A stretch of 64,000 bases of DNA. It comes from Candidatus Babeliales bacterium (lineage in GTDB: Bacteria > Babelota > Babeliae > Babelales > UASB340). Below the pieces are notes generated by a model that made no database searches, was not told the origin of the DNA, and was given only the letters and a program-made list of their open reading frames with translations. Every line of letters begins with the position of its first letter. Position 1 is the first letter of the stretch. This document shows positions 1-9,869 of the stretch, piece by piece. The stretch covers positions 76,265-140,264 of the forward strand of contig JAGLWI010000003.1 in assembly GCA_023133515.1 (NCBI GenBank), read 5' to 3'. The translations under genes were made by a program, and so were the position numbers.

Positions 1-1233
1 ACATTATTTATTTACAACGCTTTAGAAACATCTTTTATAAGTGGGTTTGTTGAAATACCAGTTGCATTTATGTCGTTTTTATCTGTTGCGTGTTTATTGT
101 TGGCTCAAGACATTCAGAATAAAAATGATGTTAAAAAATATATTTTTCTAGGAATTATTTTTGTTGCTGGTTCTGCTGTGATAAAGCAAGCAGGGTTATT
201 TGTTGTTTTAGTGTATCCGGCTTTAATTTACTTACTTGTTATAAAGAAAAAACAATTACAATTTTATCGTAAAGATATATATCAATTATTATTTGTTTAT
301 ATTACTTCAATATTTATTATTATTTTACCTTTTTATCTTTATAAGGAAATTCAGATATATCTAGGTTTTGATCACTCAGAAATAAATTATATAACAAGTG
401 TGATTTATGCAGGAAAAAGCTTGTTAGGTAGATTTATGGATTCTACAAAAATGTTTTTGAATAATAATGTGTTTTATTTAAAGATTTGGTTTTTGCAGAG
501 TAATTATTATTTATTGTTTTCATTACAAATATTGCTTGGATTTATATATGGTTTTGTTTTATTATTTTCACTTAAAAGCAAATCTTTTCGTTATATTTTT
601 TTACTTTTGTTACTTCCATATTCTTTGATTTGGGCTTTTTTTTTTTGTTATGATTTGCGAAATTATTCGATAGCATATCCGTTATACGGTCTTGGTTTAG
701 GAATAGGATTTGAGCAAATTATATTTTTAGAAAAAGGCTTTTTCTTTGTTTTATTGAAAAAACTTATTAGATTTTTAAAAAAATTACCCATTGTTGTTTA
801 TTTGTTTTTGTTTATTATTTTCTTAACTTTTATAAATATTAGATATACAACAACACATTTTTTAAATAGACAGGATATTCTTAATTTAGATTGGTATGAT
901 TCTTTTATAAATAAAGCGTTGCTTAAATATCATGAAAAATTTTTTATAAAAAAATCTGTATTACTAAATTATCCAATTAAGTGTATTAATCTTTTGAAAA
1001 ATATTTCATGTAAACATTGTTGTTTTGGAAAGACTTCAGGAAATTTATTAGAAGAAAAAGAAGTTTTTTACCAATTTAACAAAAAAATAAAAGATCCTGA
1101 TGTTGGATATATTTTGATGCCAAAAAGTGCTTGTAATATGATTTGCAACGATGTAGATGAGAAAATAAAAACAGGTCGTTTTGAGGAAATTTTTAAAGAT
1201 AGACGTTTTTGTTTTATTAAGATAAATAAGTAA
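1..1233 (+). CDS. Multi-pass membrane protein, probable GT-C type glycosyltransferase (5' end truncated by window)
   Basis: Frame is open from base 1 (TLFIYNALETSFISGFVEIPVAFMSF...), so the tracked ATG at 70 is probably internal; many hydrophobic helices; lies in a glycosyltransferase cluster. Confidence 0.6.
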   Translation, partial: TLFIYNALETSFISGFVEIPVAFMSFLSVACLLLAQDIQNKNDVKKYIFLGIIFVAGSAVIKQAGLFVVLVYPALIYLLVIKKKQLQFYRKDIYQLLFVYITSIFIIILPFYLYKEIQIYLGFDHSEINYITSVIYAGKSLLGRFMDSTKMFLNNNVFYLKIWFLQSNYYLLFSLQILLGFIYGFVLLFSLKSKSFRYIFLLLLLPYSLIWAFFFCYDLRNYSIAYPLYGLGLGIGFEQIIFLEKGFFFVLLKKLIRFLKKLPIVVYLFLFIIFLTFINIRYTTTHFLNRQDILNLDWYDSFINKALLKYHEKFFIKKSVLLNYPIKCINLLKNISCKHCCFGKTSGNLLEEKEVFYQFNKKIKDPDVGYILMPKSACNMICNDVDEKIKTGRFEEIFKDRRFCFIKINK

Positions 1234-1268
1234 AAATATAAAAATTTGAACAAAAAAGGAGAATTTTT

Positions 1269-2297
1269 ATGCAACATAACAACAATATTGTTGTTATAAT
1301 TCCAGCATATAATCCTCCTCAAGAATTGGTAGATTTTACAAAAAAACTTTTTGATTTAGGTATAAAAAATATTGTTGTTGTAAATGATGGAAGTTTGCCT
1401 AATTATAAAAAGATTTTTGATAGTTTAAAAACTGTGGTAGTTAATCATGCTATTAATATGGGAAAGGGAAGGGCTCTTAAATCAGCTTTCAATTATTGTC
1501 TAAATAATTTTAAAAATATAACTGGTGTTGTTACAGCTGATGCTGATGGTCAGCATGCTATAAAAGATATTGTTAATATTGTAAGGATTCTTGATTTGAA
1601 AAAGAGAAATTTGATAATTGGAGCAAGAGAATTTGATAAATCTATTCCTTTTCGAAGTAAATTTGGAAATCTTATTACGAGAAAGATTTTTAGTTTAATT
1701 ACTGGACAAAAAATAAAGGATACACAATCGGGATTACGTGGAATTCCATTTGAATATTTATCTAAACTTATTTCATTACCTGGAGAACAATATGAATATG
1801 AAACAAACATGCTTTTACATACAAAAAATTTTGGAATATCAATTAAAGAAATTCCAATAAAAACTATTTATATAGATAACAATAAAAGTTCTCATTTTAA
1901 TCCGATATTTGATTCTTTAAAAATATATTTTCTTATTATTCGTTTTATGTCGTCATCGTTAATAACAGTAGTAATTGATTACTTAGCTTTTTTGTTCATT
2001 TATATACTTTTTAAAAATCTTTTATTTTCAATTATTGGAGCTAGAATTTTTGCTTCTATTTTAAATTTTAACTTGAATAAAAAATTTGTATTTAAAGATA
2101 AAAAAAGTTTTTTAAATCAAATTATCAAATATTACCTATTGTTTTTATTTATTATGACCACATCATTTATAATGATAAATGGTTTAAATCTTTATTTTGG
2201 TTGTGGGATTTTAATTGCAAAAGTGATTTCTGAATTATTTTTATTTCCATTTAATTTTAAATTTCAAAGAGATTTTATTTTTAAAGTTAAAGAATAA
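1269..2297 (+). CDS. GT2 glycosyltransferase with C-terminal GtrA-like membrane domain
   Basis: VVIIPAYNPP...VVNDGS...ADADGQH GT2/DPM1-like motifs; C-terminal SSLITVVIDYLAFLFIYILF...NFNLNKKFVFK resembles GtrA. Confidence 0.8.
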   Translation: MQHNNNIVVIIPAYNPPQELVDFTKKLFDLGIKNIVVVNDGSLPNYKKIFDSLKTVVVNHAINMGKGRALKSAFNYCLNNFKNITGVVTADADGQHAIKDIVNIVRILDLKKRNLIIGAREFDKSIPFRSKFGNLITRKIFSLITGQKIKDTQSGLRGIPFEYLSKLISLPGEQYEYETNMLLHTKNFGISIKEIPIKTIYIDNNKSSHFNPIFDSLKIYFLIIRFMSSSLITVVIDYLAFLFIYILFKNLLFSIIGARIFASILNFNLNKKFVFKDKKSFLNQIIKYYLLFLFIMTTSFIMINGLNLYFGCGILIAKVISELFLFPFNFKFQRDFIFKVKE

Positions 2298-2312
2298 AAA
2301 TGAGGAATTGAA

Positions 2313-2948
2313 GTGAAAAAAACAGATTGGAATTTATATTATGAAAAGCCGTATAAAATTGCTTTATTATCTCGCAGAATAACTGGAAATTTATTAGTAA
2401 AATTTATACGAAAATATTGTAAACAACCAATTGATATGATTATTGAGATTGGTGGAGCAAATAGTTGTTTTTACGATCTAATTCAAAAAGAAGTTAATCC
2501 TTCTGAATACATTATTATGGATAATAATCAATATGGCCTTGATAAATTTTCTGAACGAATAAAAAAACAAGATAAAAATAATGTTTCTTTAATTAATAAT
2601 GATATTTTAAATCCAATTAAGTATAAAAAGGTTGATCTAGTTTTTAGTGTTGGCCTAGTAGAACATTTTTCAGAGCAAGGAACAAAAGTAGCGATAGAAA
2701 ATCATTTTAGATACGTTAAAGATGGTGGCATTGTTATAATAGGATTTCCAACTCCAACGTTTTTATATAAAATTGTACGGAAAATATCAGAAGTTTTAGG
2801 AATGTGGATGTTTCCAGATGAACGTCCTATTAAAATTAGTGAAGCAATAAAAATTTTTAATAATAATGTGATAATTTTAGAAAAAAAAATATTGTGGCCA
2901 ATATTATTAACACAAGCTTTTTTTGTAGCTAGAAAAATAAAAATATAG
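2313..2948 (+). CDS. Class I SAM-dependent methyltransferase (GTG start)
   Basis: MIIEIGGANSCFYDLI, DLVFSVGLVEHF motifs of class I methyltransferases. Confidence 0.7.
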   Translation: MKKTDWNLYYEKPYKIALLSRRITGNLLVKFIRKYCKQPIDMIIEIGGANSCFYDLIQKEVNPSEYIIMDNNQYGLDKFSERIKKQDKNNVSLINNDILNPIKYKKVDLVFSVGLVEHFSEQGTKVAIENHFRYVKDGGIVIIGFPTPTFLYKIVRKISEVLGMWMFPDERPIKISEAIKIFNNNVIILEKKILWPILLTQAFFVARKIKI

Positions 2949-3855
2949 TTTTTATCTTTCTCCACATCATTTTACATTTCCATCTTATTGTAGAATAAAT
3001 TATTTGAAATAAAGTTGGTGGTTGAAAGTATTTTTTGTTTTCACGAATTGTTTTTTTATGTAAAAAATTAAATTTTTCTGCTGTAAGATATTTATCAAAA
3101 TATTCTTTTTCTTTAATAAATCCTACATTATGATTATCAATTTCAGTAAAAATGTTTTGCCATTTATTTCTGAAAGCTATTAAATCATTTGTAGCTTTTT
3201 TAATATTTTTTTTTCTTGTTTTTAAATTTGCATGTGGATAATGTTCGATATAAGAATTTTCTGAAGATATACATTCATATCCTTTGTTCCATATTTTAAA
3301 ACAAAGATCTATATCTGCGCAGTAAAATGCGAATGTTTTTTCATCAATAAATCCAACATCAATCAGAGCTTTTTTTAAATATAAACCATGATTTACATAT
3401 ATTTTATTTCCAAGGGGGGTGCTGACATGATATTTTTTTTTAATCGACCAGTTACGAAAATAAAATGCAACTGCTCCGATTTTTTTTTCTTTTTTTAATT
3501 CTTTTTCAAATAATTCATAACCATTTTTAATTGCACCGGGAATAACTAAACAATCATCGCTAAGCATACAAACATATTTACCTTGAGTGCATTTAAAACC
3601 AAGATTCATAAAATATCCCCATGAACGGGGCGTGATTTTTTTGTTTTTCCATTTGCCTTTATTGTGTTGAATTATTGTTATTATGTTTTTTTGTTTTAAT
3701 AACCATTCAATAGTTCCATCGTTAGATCCACCATCTACAATTATGATCTCATGTGGAAAATTTATAAGTTCTTTTGTGATACTTTCTATTGTTAGGGTTA
3801 AGAATTTTAATCGATTATAGCTTCCTAGTACTACAGAAATTATAGGATTTTGCAT
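2929..3855 (-). CDS. GT2 family glycosyltransferase
   Basis: PIISVVLGSYNRLKFLTLTIESI...IIVDGGSNDGT; close paralogue of 15148..16086. Confidence 0.85.
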   Translation of the reverse strand: MQNPIISVVLGSYNRLKFLTLTIESITKELINFPHEIIIVDGGSNDGTIEWLLKQKNIITIIQHNKGKWKNKKITPRSWGYFMNLGFKCTQGKYVCMLSDDCLVIPGAIKNGYELFEKELKKEKKIGAVAFYFRNWSIKKKYHVSTPLGNKIYVNHGLYLKKALIDVGFIDEKTFAFYCADIDLCFKIWNKGYECISSENSYIEHYPHANLKTRKKNIKKATNDLIAFRNKWQNIFTEIDNHNVGFIKEKEYFDKYLTAEKFNFLHKKTIRENKKYFQPPTLFQIIYSTIRWKCKMMWRKIKTIFLFF

Positions 3856-3939
3856 TCTTTCCTTTTTTTAAAATATTAGTATTTTTATATATTATATTTA
3901 ATAGTTTTATTTTTCAAAATTTTATAAAGAAAATTTATT

Positions 3940-4881
3940 GTGATGGATAAAAGAGAGTTTAAAACCCCAATTTTATTTTTAATTTTTAATCGTCCTGATA
4001 CAACTCAAAAAGTTTTTGATCAAATAAAAAGAATTAAACCTAAAAAATTGTTTATTGCGGCAGATGGTCCTCGAGATAATGTTTTAGATGATTACGAAAA
4101 ATGTATGTTTTCGAGAAGAATAATTGATCAAATTGATTGGGAATGTGAAGTTAAAACTCTTTTTAGAGAAAAAAATCTTGGTTGTGGAATGGCTATAAGT
4201 TCTGCTATTAGTTGGTTTTTTGATAATGTTGAAGAAGGTATTATTTTAGAAGATGATTGTGTTCCTGATATGACTTTTTTTTATTTTTGTCAGATTCTTT
4301 TAGAAAAATATAGATTTGAAAAAAGGGTTATGATGATAACTGGAACCAGTTATTTTTTTAATAAAGTTAAAAAAGATTATGATTATTTTTTTTCAAAATA
4401 TTATGCAATATGGGGGTGGGCGACATGGAAGCGGGTTTGGAAAAAATATGATTTTGAATTAAACGATTGGAAACAATCAAAATATCAACGGATGAAAGAA
4501 TTAAAGCAAATTTTTAGAAAGGCATCTATAGTAGAATATTGGAAAGGAAATTTTGATGCTATTGTTAATAAACGAATAGATGCATGGGGGTTACAATGGT
4601 GTTATACGTGCATTTTTAATAATGGGTTTTCTATTACACCACTTTATAATCTTATATCAAACATAGGAAAAGTTGGTGTTCATACAAAAAGTCCCGGTCC
4701 ATTTTTTCGTATGCCTATAAAAAGTTTAAATTTGCATAGTTTGTGTGGACCAGATGTTTTAAAAGAGAATAGATTATTAGATAAAATTATTTATAAAAAA
4801 GTAGGGGTTATAAAGCCTTTTTCATTTAAAAATTTTTCAAAAAATATTTTAAGAAAAGTTTATTTTTCTTTGAGAGGTTAA
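3940..4881 (+). CDS. Glycosyltransferase, HlpA/GNT-I-like GT-A family
   Basis: TPILFLIFNRPDTTQKVFDQIKRIKPKKLFIAADGPR ... EEGIILEDDCVPD (DXD-like) ... WGWATWKRVW. Confidence 0.75.
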   Translation: MMDKREFKTPILFLIFNRPDTTQKVFDQIKRIKPKKLFIAADGPRDNVLDDYEKCMFSRRIIDQIDWECEVKTLFREKNLGCGMAISSAISWFFDNVEEGIILEDDCVPDMTFFYFCQILLEKYRFEKRVMMITGTSYFFNKVKKDYDYFFSKYYAIWGWATWKRVWKKYDFELNDWKQSKYQRMKELKQIFRKASIVEYWKGNFDAIVNKRIDAWGLQWCYTCIFNNGFSITPLYNLISNIGKVGVHTKSPGPFFRMPIKSLNLHSLCGPDVLKENRLLDKIIYKKVGVIKPFSFKNFSKNILRKVYFSLRG

Positions 4882-4896
4882 AAGGGATATGTATTA

Positions 4897-5967
4897 ATGA
4901 AAAATGTTATTGTTCGATGGTGTTATAAAAATGAACGTGCATTTGAAGAATTTGCTCCTCTTAAATTTGTTGGAGAGAGAAATCAAAAGCTTGGTTTCTC
5001 AAATGATATGCACATAGTTTTATTGGATGGTTTTGATAGATTAAGTGAGCATTATAAAATATCTCTAAAAAATCTTGGTTATACGTTGCATGATGCTTCT
5101 AAATCGTATAAATATTTTGAAGAAAAATATCACCAGTTACATAGATTTACTGACTATGAAAAAAAATGTTTTTTACGATGGCTTGTTATAGATCAGATTT
5201 TTTTTGGGGAAAAGATTATTCATTATGATGGAGATATTGTATTTAATGAAGATCCAGAAATAATATCCAAAAAAGTTGCAGGAAAAACATTTGTTCTTCA
5301 GGGTTGTCCGGCCTTTACTGTTATTAGTGATGTTAATTGGTTTGAGCAATATATTAAAGCCTTTGATGAATTTGCAAATAATATTGAAGCATATTCTGAA
5401 AATGCATGGAAGCAACGTGATGGTTGGGAGGTAACGTTTAGAACTCGTTGGTCAGGATCACGTTTTAAAAAAATTATATCAAGTGACCAAGATTTTCTTT
5501 CGCACCTTATGCACACTGGACAAATTAAACAAGATTCAATTGAATCCATAATGCTTAGTTTAAAAGATTATGTTGTTTTCCAAAATCCTTTATTCATTCA
5601 TTTTTATGATGATAATGCTCCTTTTTCCTATCAACGAGAAAATGGGATTGATTATTTTCTATGCAATCGTCAAGATGGCAAAAAATGTTTTTATAAAAAG
5701 AAAGTTTTACTATGGCATATGCAAAGTTCTTTTAATTTTTATTTAAGCAAATTTATAATGAGAAGAAAGTTTCTTCCATTTTTTATTTTCAATCGATTAA
5801 GTACTGATTTGGAATATAAGAGTCTTGAAAAAAAAATAAACGTAAAATTAAGAAGATTTGTTAATTATTCAAGACGTTCTTATGTTTATGATTATTTTTT
5901 TAATAAGACTGATTTTAAAAAAATATTTACAAACAAAATGTGGTGGAAGCAAGGCGTTTTTAAATAA
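4897..5967 (+). CDS. Putative glycosyltransferase (GT-A-like, DGD motif)
   Basis: CFLRWLVIDQIFFGEKIIHYDGDIVFNEDPE resembles GT-A DXD context; lies in a glycosyltransferase cluster. Confidence 0.45.
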   Translation: MKNVIVRWCYKNERAFEEFAPLKFVGERNQKLGFSNDMHIVLLDGFDRLSEHYKISLKNLGYTLHDASKSYKYFEEKYHQLHRFTDYEKKCFLRWLVIDQIFFGEKIIHYDGDIVFNEDPEIISKKVAGKTFVLQGCPAFTVISDVNWFEQYIKAFDEFANNIEAYSENAWKQRDGWEVTFRTRWSGSRFKKIISSDQDFLSHLMHTGQIKQDSIESIMLSLKDYVVFQNPLFIHFYDDNAPFSYQRENGIDYFLCNRQDGKKCFYKKKVLLWHMQSSFNFYLSKFIMRRKFLPFFIFNRLSTDLEYKSLEKKINVKLRRFVNYSRRSYVYDYFFNKTDFKKIFTNKMWWKQGVFK

Positions 5968-6008
5968 TAAATTGTTTGAGATTTTTAAGGCATGAAGACA
6001 TAAATTGT

Positions 6009-6140
6009 CGCTCAAATGGTTCGATACGCCTCGCAAAACTTGGCACTTACCACGAATGGCTGGATGAGATAAATGTTTATTATACGCCGTTCGTGCTGAG
6101 TGATTTTTTTATTAAAAAATCGTATCGAAGCATTTGAACG
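6009..6140. repeat. Nested imperfect inverted repeat between genes
   Basis: Outer arms CGCTCAAATGGTTCGATACG (6009-6028) / CGTATCGAAGCATTTGAACG (6121-6140), 18 of 20 pairing; inner arms CACGAATGGC (6051-6060) / GCCGTTCGTG (6086-6095). Confidence 0.7.
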
Positions 6141-6161
6141 GCATCAATAACAATAGGAATT

Positions 6162-6944
6162 TTGATAGTGAATTGTAGAATTTGTAATTATAAGTCAAAA
6201 CATGTTTTTTCTACTACAATTTTAAACAAGTACAATGACATAAAATATTATCATTGTGATAATTGTAAATTTTTACAAACACAAGAACCATTTTGGTTGA
6301 CTGAAGCTTATTCTGATTCGATATCACGTCAAGATACCGGTGTTATGTCTAGAAATATTTCTCTATCTAAAGTTGTATCAGTGATTATATATTTTTTATT
6401 TAATAGAAATGACAAATTTTTAGATTATGGTGGGGGGTATGGGATTTTTACACGTCTTATGCGTGATATAGGGTTTGATTTTTATTGGTATGATCCCTAC
6501 TCAAACAATTTAGTTTCAAGAGGGTTTGAATATTCTAAGAATTTAAAAAATATTGAATTGATTACGTCTTTTGAATGCTTTGAACATTTTATTAAGCCAT
6601 TAGAAGACATAGAAAAGATAATTTCTATTTCTTCTAATGTTATTTTTACTACTCAATTGTTGTCTGAGTCAGTTCCAAAACCTAAAGACTGGTGGTATTA
6701 TTCTTTGCAAACGGGACAACACATTTCTTTTTATAGTAAAAGTACTTTAGAATTTATTGCAAAAAAATATGATTTAAATCTTTATTCGTGGGGAGGAATT
6801 CATTTATTTACTAAAAAAAATATTAAAAGATTTATTTTTAATAAACTAATGCAGTATAGAAAATGGTTTCTTTTTAATTATGTAAAAATGAAAATGAAAA
6901 GTAGAACAGTGGACGATATGAATTTTATAAAATATTTAAGATAA
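6162..6944 (+). CDS. SAM-dependent methyltransferase with N-terminal Cys-rich (zinc-ribbon-like) segment
   Basis: CRICNYKS...CDNCKF, then DKFLDYGGGYGIFTRLMRDIGFDFYWYDP. Confidence 0.7.
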   Translation: MIVNCRICNYKSKHVFSTTILNKYNDIKYYHCDNCKFLQTQEPFWLTEAYSDSISRQDTGVMSRNISLSKVVSVIIYFLFNRNDKFLDYGGGYGIFTRLMRDIGFDFYWYDPYSNNLVSRGFEYSKNLKNIELITSFECFEHFIKPLEDIEKIISISSNVIFTTQLLSESVPKPKDWWYYSLQTGQHISFYSKSTLEFIAKKYDLNLYSWGGIHLFTKKNIKRFIFNKLMQYRKWFLFNYVKMKMKSRTVDDMNFIKYLR

Positions 6945-6952
6945 GGGTTTGT

Positions 6953-8065
6953 TTGTTGAAGGTTCTTTTTGATGACCAAGTATTTACATCTCAAATGTAT
7001 GGTGGGGTTTCACGTTATTTTGCTCAAATTTTAAAAAAATTTTATAGACATAATCTTTTAGATTTTAATCTGTCTTTGGTTTATTCAGATAATAATTATC
7101 TTGAAGATGTTGAGTTTTCTAATCATTTGAATTTTCTTAAGAACAAGGAATTTAAAGGTAAATATAGAATTGTTAAATTTTTTAAAAAATTAAACAGATT
7201 GAAGAGTAAAAGAGATTTGAAAAAACAACGTTTTGATGTTTTCCATCCAACTTATTATGATTCATATTTTTTAGAGTATCTTAGTAAAAAGCCATTTGTT
7301 CTTACAATTCATGATATGATTCATGAGATTTATACAGGAAAGTATTTTAAAAAAGATGATGTTGCAATAAAACAAAAAAAAGAATTGGCGAAAAAGGCGA
7401 CAAAAATTATTGCTGTATCTGAAAATACTAAAAAAGATATTGCAAAACTTTATGATATTGATCCTGACAAAATTGATGTTGTTTATCATGCTAGTTCTTT
7501 GAATCCTAAAAAAATAAGAAAAATAAAAATTCCAGAAAAATTTCTTCTTTTTGTTGGTGATAGAGATAGATATAAAAATTTTAATTTTTTTGTTAAATCG
7601 ATTATTCCATTATTAAAAAAAGATAATGATTTAAAATTGATTTGTGCTGGTGGAGGTTTTTTTAAAGAAGATGAATTGAATTTTTTTAAAGATAATTATT
7701 TAGAAAATCAGATTTTATATTATTTTATAAATAGTGATGAAGAATTAGCTTTTTTGTATAAAAATGCGTTAGCTTTTGTTTTTCCATCTTTATACGAAGG
7801 ATTTGGAATTCCTATTTTAGAGGCTTTTAGTTTAGGATGTCCTGTTGTATTAAGTAATGCGAGTTCGTTCAAAGAATTAGCACAGGAAGAAGGTATTTTT
7901 TTTGATCCTAAAGATAATAATTCAATAAGAGAATCTGTAGAAAAAGTTATTTGTGATAAACAATTAAGAAAAGATTTATCTCAAAAAGGTTTGATTTATT
8001 CTAAAAATTTTTCTTGGAAAAAAGCTGCCCAACAAACAAAAAAGATATATGAGAGTATTTTTTAG
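6953..8065 (+). CDS. GT4 family glycosyltransferase (TTG start)
   Basis: YGGVSRYFAQI, IHDMIHE, FVGDRDRYKNF, FPSLYEGFGIPILEAFSLGCPVV motifs. Confidence 0.9.
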   Translation: MLKVLFDDQVFTSQMYGGVSRYFAQILKKFYRHNLLDFNLSLVYSDNNYLEDVEFSNHLNFLKNKEFKGKYRIVKFFKKLNRLKSKRDLKKQRFDVFHPTYYDSYFLEYLSKKPFVLTIHDMIHEIYTGKYFKKDDVAIKQKKELAKKATKIIAVSENTKKDIAKLYDIDPDKIDVVYHASSLNPKKIRKIKIPEKFLLFVGDRDRYKNFNFFVKSIIPLLKKDNDLKLICAGGGFFKEDELNFFKDNYLENQILYYFINSDEELAFLYKNALAFVFPSLYEGFGIPILEAFSLGCPVVLSNASSFKELAQEEGIFFDPKDNNSIRESVEKVICDKQLRKDLSQKGLIYSKNFSWKKAAQQTKKIYESIF

Positions 8066-8068
8066 TTT

Positions 8069-9574
8069 TTATAAAACCATAAATTCTTTATTTTCATAAT
8101 CCCAAGTTATAAATAAAAATTTTTCTTTAGGATTATTAGATTTAATATTCGATATAAATTTTTTAATGTTATTAATGCTTTTACTATATTGATACACTTT
8201 ATAAGAAGAATTTTTTGTAAATAACCACATAGCTTGAGCTGTTCCTACTATAAATTGTCTAGGGAGATTAAAAAAATATAGAGAAGTTTTATTTTTAACT
8301 GCATTCTTTATTTTTTTATTTTTTATTAATTTTTGAAATGATGTCATTACGTGATTTAGTTCTTTCTCTCTAGAGGTAAGTGTTTTTATAAGGAATGTTG
8401 AGTTAATAATAATAAGTGTTATTAAAAAAATAGTTCCTGTTTTTTTGTATTTAGAAAGTAAATTTAATCGTTGGGAAAATTGAAATAATACTAATACTGT
8501 GAATATAAAAAATGCTACTGCCATGTGAATATATCTAGGTTGATATTGCACTAAGATTACTGGCCAGCTAAAAATTATTATGCTGAAAACTAAAAAAATT
8601 ATATATATCTTTTTACTGTTTTTTATGAATAGATAAAGGAATATTAATAAAGGAATCATTATTAATGTTCCTTTTATGATTTGATGTTTTTGTGGCAAAA
8701 TAGTAAGTCCAAGAAGATCTGATCCATAACTTACAAAATCAAAAAAACGTTCTTTCATTCGATTAATAAAAGAAGCCCAGTTGGGTTCAAAATTGAGAGT
8801 TCCTGTATTTGAGGTTATAGGTAAAATAATTGCTCTTATTGTTAAATAGAATATTGTTATTATCCAATATGGTATTGATATAAGAATACTATTTTTAATA
8901 TTTTTCCAAGAACTGATTTGATTATTTTTATTAATTTTTTTATAGAGGTATGTTGCCGGAATACTCCATAGTGCAAAAATAACTGTGGCTTCTTTTAAGA
9001 AGAGATTTGATAATAATAAAACGCAAGAAATTATATAAAATTTTATTTTTTTTGTATCAAGATATTTTTTTAATAAAAGAATTGTAAGTAAAAGAATTGT
9101 AAGTTCGATGTGATATTGTTGTGGACATATATGTCCTATCCATTTAAAAAGGCTTGGATGAAAGGCAAAATATGCAGCAGCCAAAAAAGAAAAAAATATA
9201 GGAGTTATGGCTGTAAAAATATTGAAAAGTAGAACAGAATTTATGGCGTGAAAAGTTATTGATGTTAAAAAATATCCATACGGATTAATGCCAAAAAAAT
9301 ATCCTTGTGGAATACAGAAAACAAGTGACATTGGACGATATAAACCACAAAAAAATTCTTTTGTATGAGTACTATTAGATGGTAGGTAGATGCATTCAGT
9401 GCTACCTTCATAAAAGAAAAGAAAAAGATCATGAAAGCTTTTTATTAAACATCTATATACATGGCCAAAAGCGTCTAAACTAAAACCCCATTTTGTATAA
9501 GGAATTCCTAAAATTAATAATGTTATTGTGAATAGAGTTATTGAGAAAATAATTTTTTTCTGATTTTTGTTCAT
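8069..9574 (-). CDS. Multi-pass membrane protein, GT-C-like, paralogue A
   Basis: Many TM helices; strongly similar to 12565..14094 (ISCVLLLSNLFLKEATVIFALWSIPATY); C-terminal TWDYE motif. Confidence 0.65.
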   Translation of the reverse strand: MNKNQKKIIFSITLFTITLLILGIPYTKWGFSLDAFGHVYRCLIKSFHDLFLFFYEGSTECIYLPSNSTHTKEFFCGLYRPMSLVFCIPQGYFFGINPYGYFLTSITFHAINSVLLFNIFTAITPIFFSFLAAAYFAFHPSLFKWIGHICPQQYHIELTILLLTILLLKKYLDTKKIKFYIISCVLLLSNLFLKEATVIFALWSIPATYLYKKINKNNQISSWKNIKNSILISIPYWIITIFYLTIRAIILPITSNTGTLNFEPNWASFINRMKERFFDFVSYGSDLLGLTILPQKHQIIKGTLIMIPLLIFLYLFIKNSKKIYIIFLVFSIIIFSWPVILVQYQPRYIHMAVAFFIFTVLVLFQFSQRLNLLSKYKKTGTIFLITLIIINSTFLIKTLTSREKELNHVMTSFQKLIKNKKIKNAVKNKTSLYFFNLPRQFIVGTAQAMWLFTKNSSYKVYQYSKSINNIKKFISNIKSNNPKEKFLFITWDYENKEFMVL

Positions 9575-9636
9575 TACTTTTCCTTTAATTTACAAACTCA
9601 AGTTGTTAGTTAAGATTTAATTAAAATACAAAAATC

Positions 9637-9702
9637 GCGCTCATCCTGAGCTTGTCGAAGGATTAAGCGCGCTGCATCTTTCGACAAGCTCAGGATGAGC
9701 GC
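9637..9702. repeat. Intergenic palindrome with CCTGAGCTTGTCGAAG core, followed by a T-run
   Basis: GCGCTCATCCTGAGCTTGTCGAAG ... CTTTCGACAAGCTCAGGATGAGCGC then AGTTTTTT. Confidence 0.9.
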
Positions 9703-9869
9703 AGTTTTTTAACAAAGGATAAAACAGTCTTCTGCTAGCTCCATTTCACGTTATTTTTAACAACACTACTTAAGTATATTTTAACGAATTGTTTTTTTAG
9801 TTATCTGTAACATATAAGGATGAGCTCGACATTTTTATCTTAAAAGTTACTTATTTTAGAGTGGCAACT

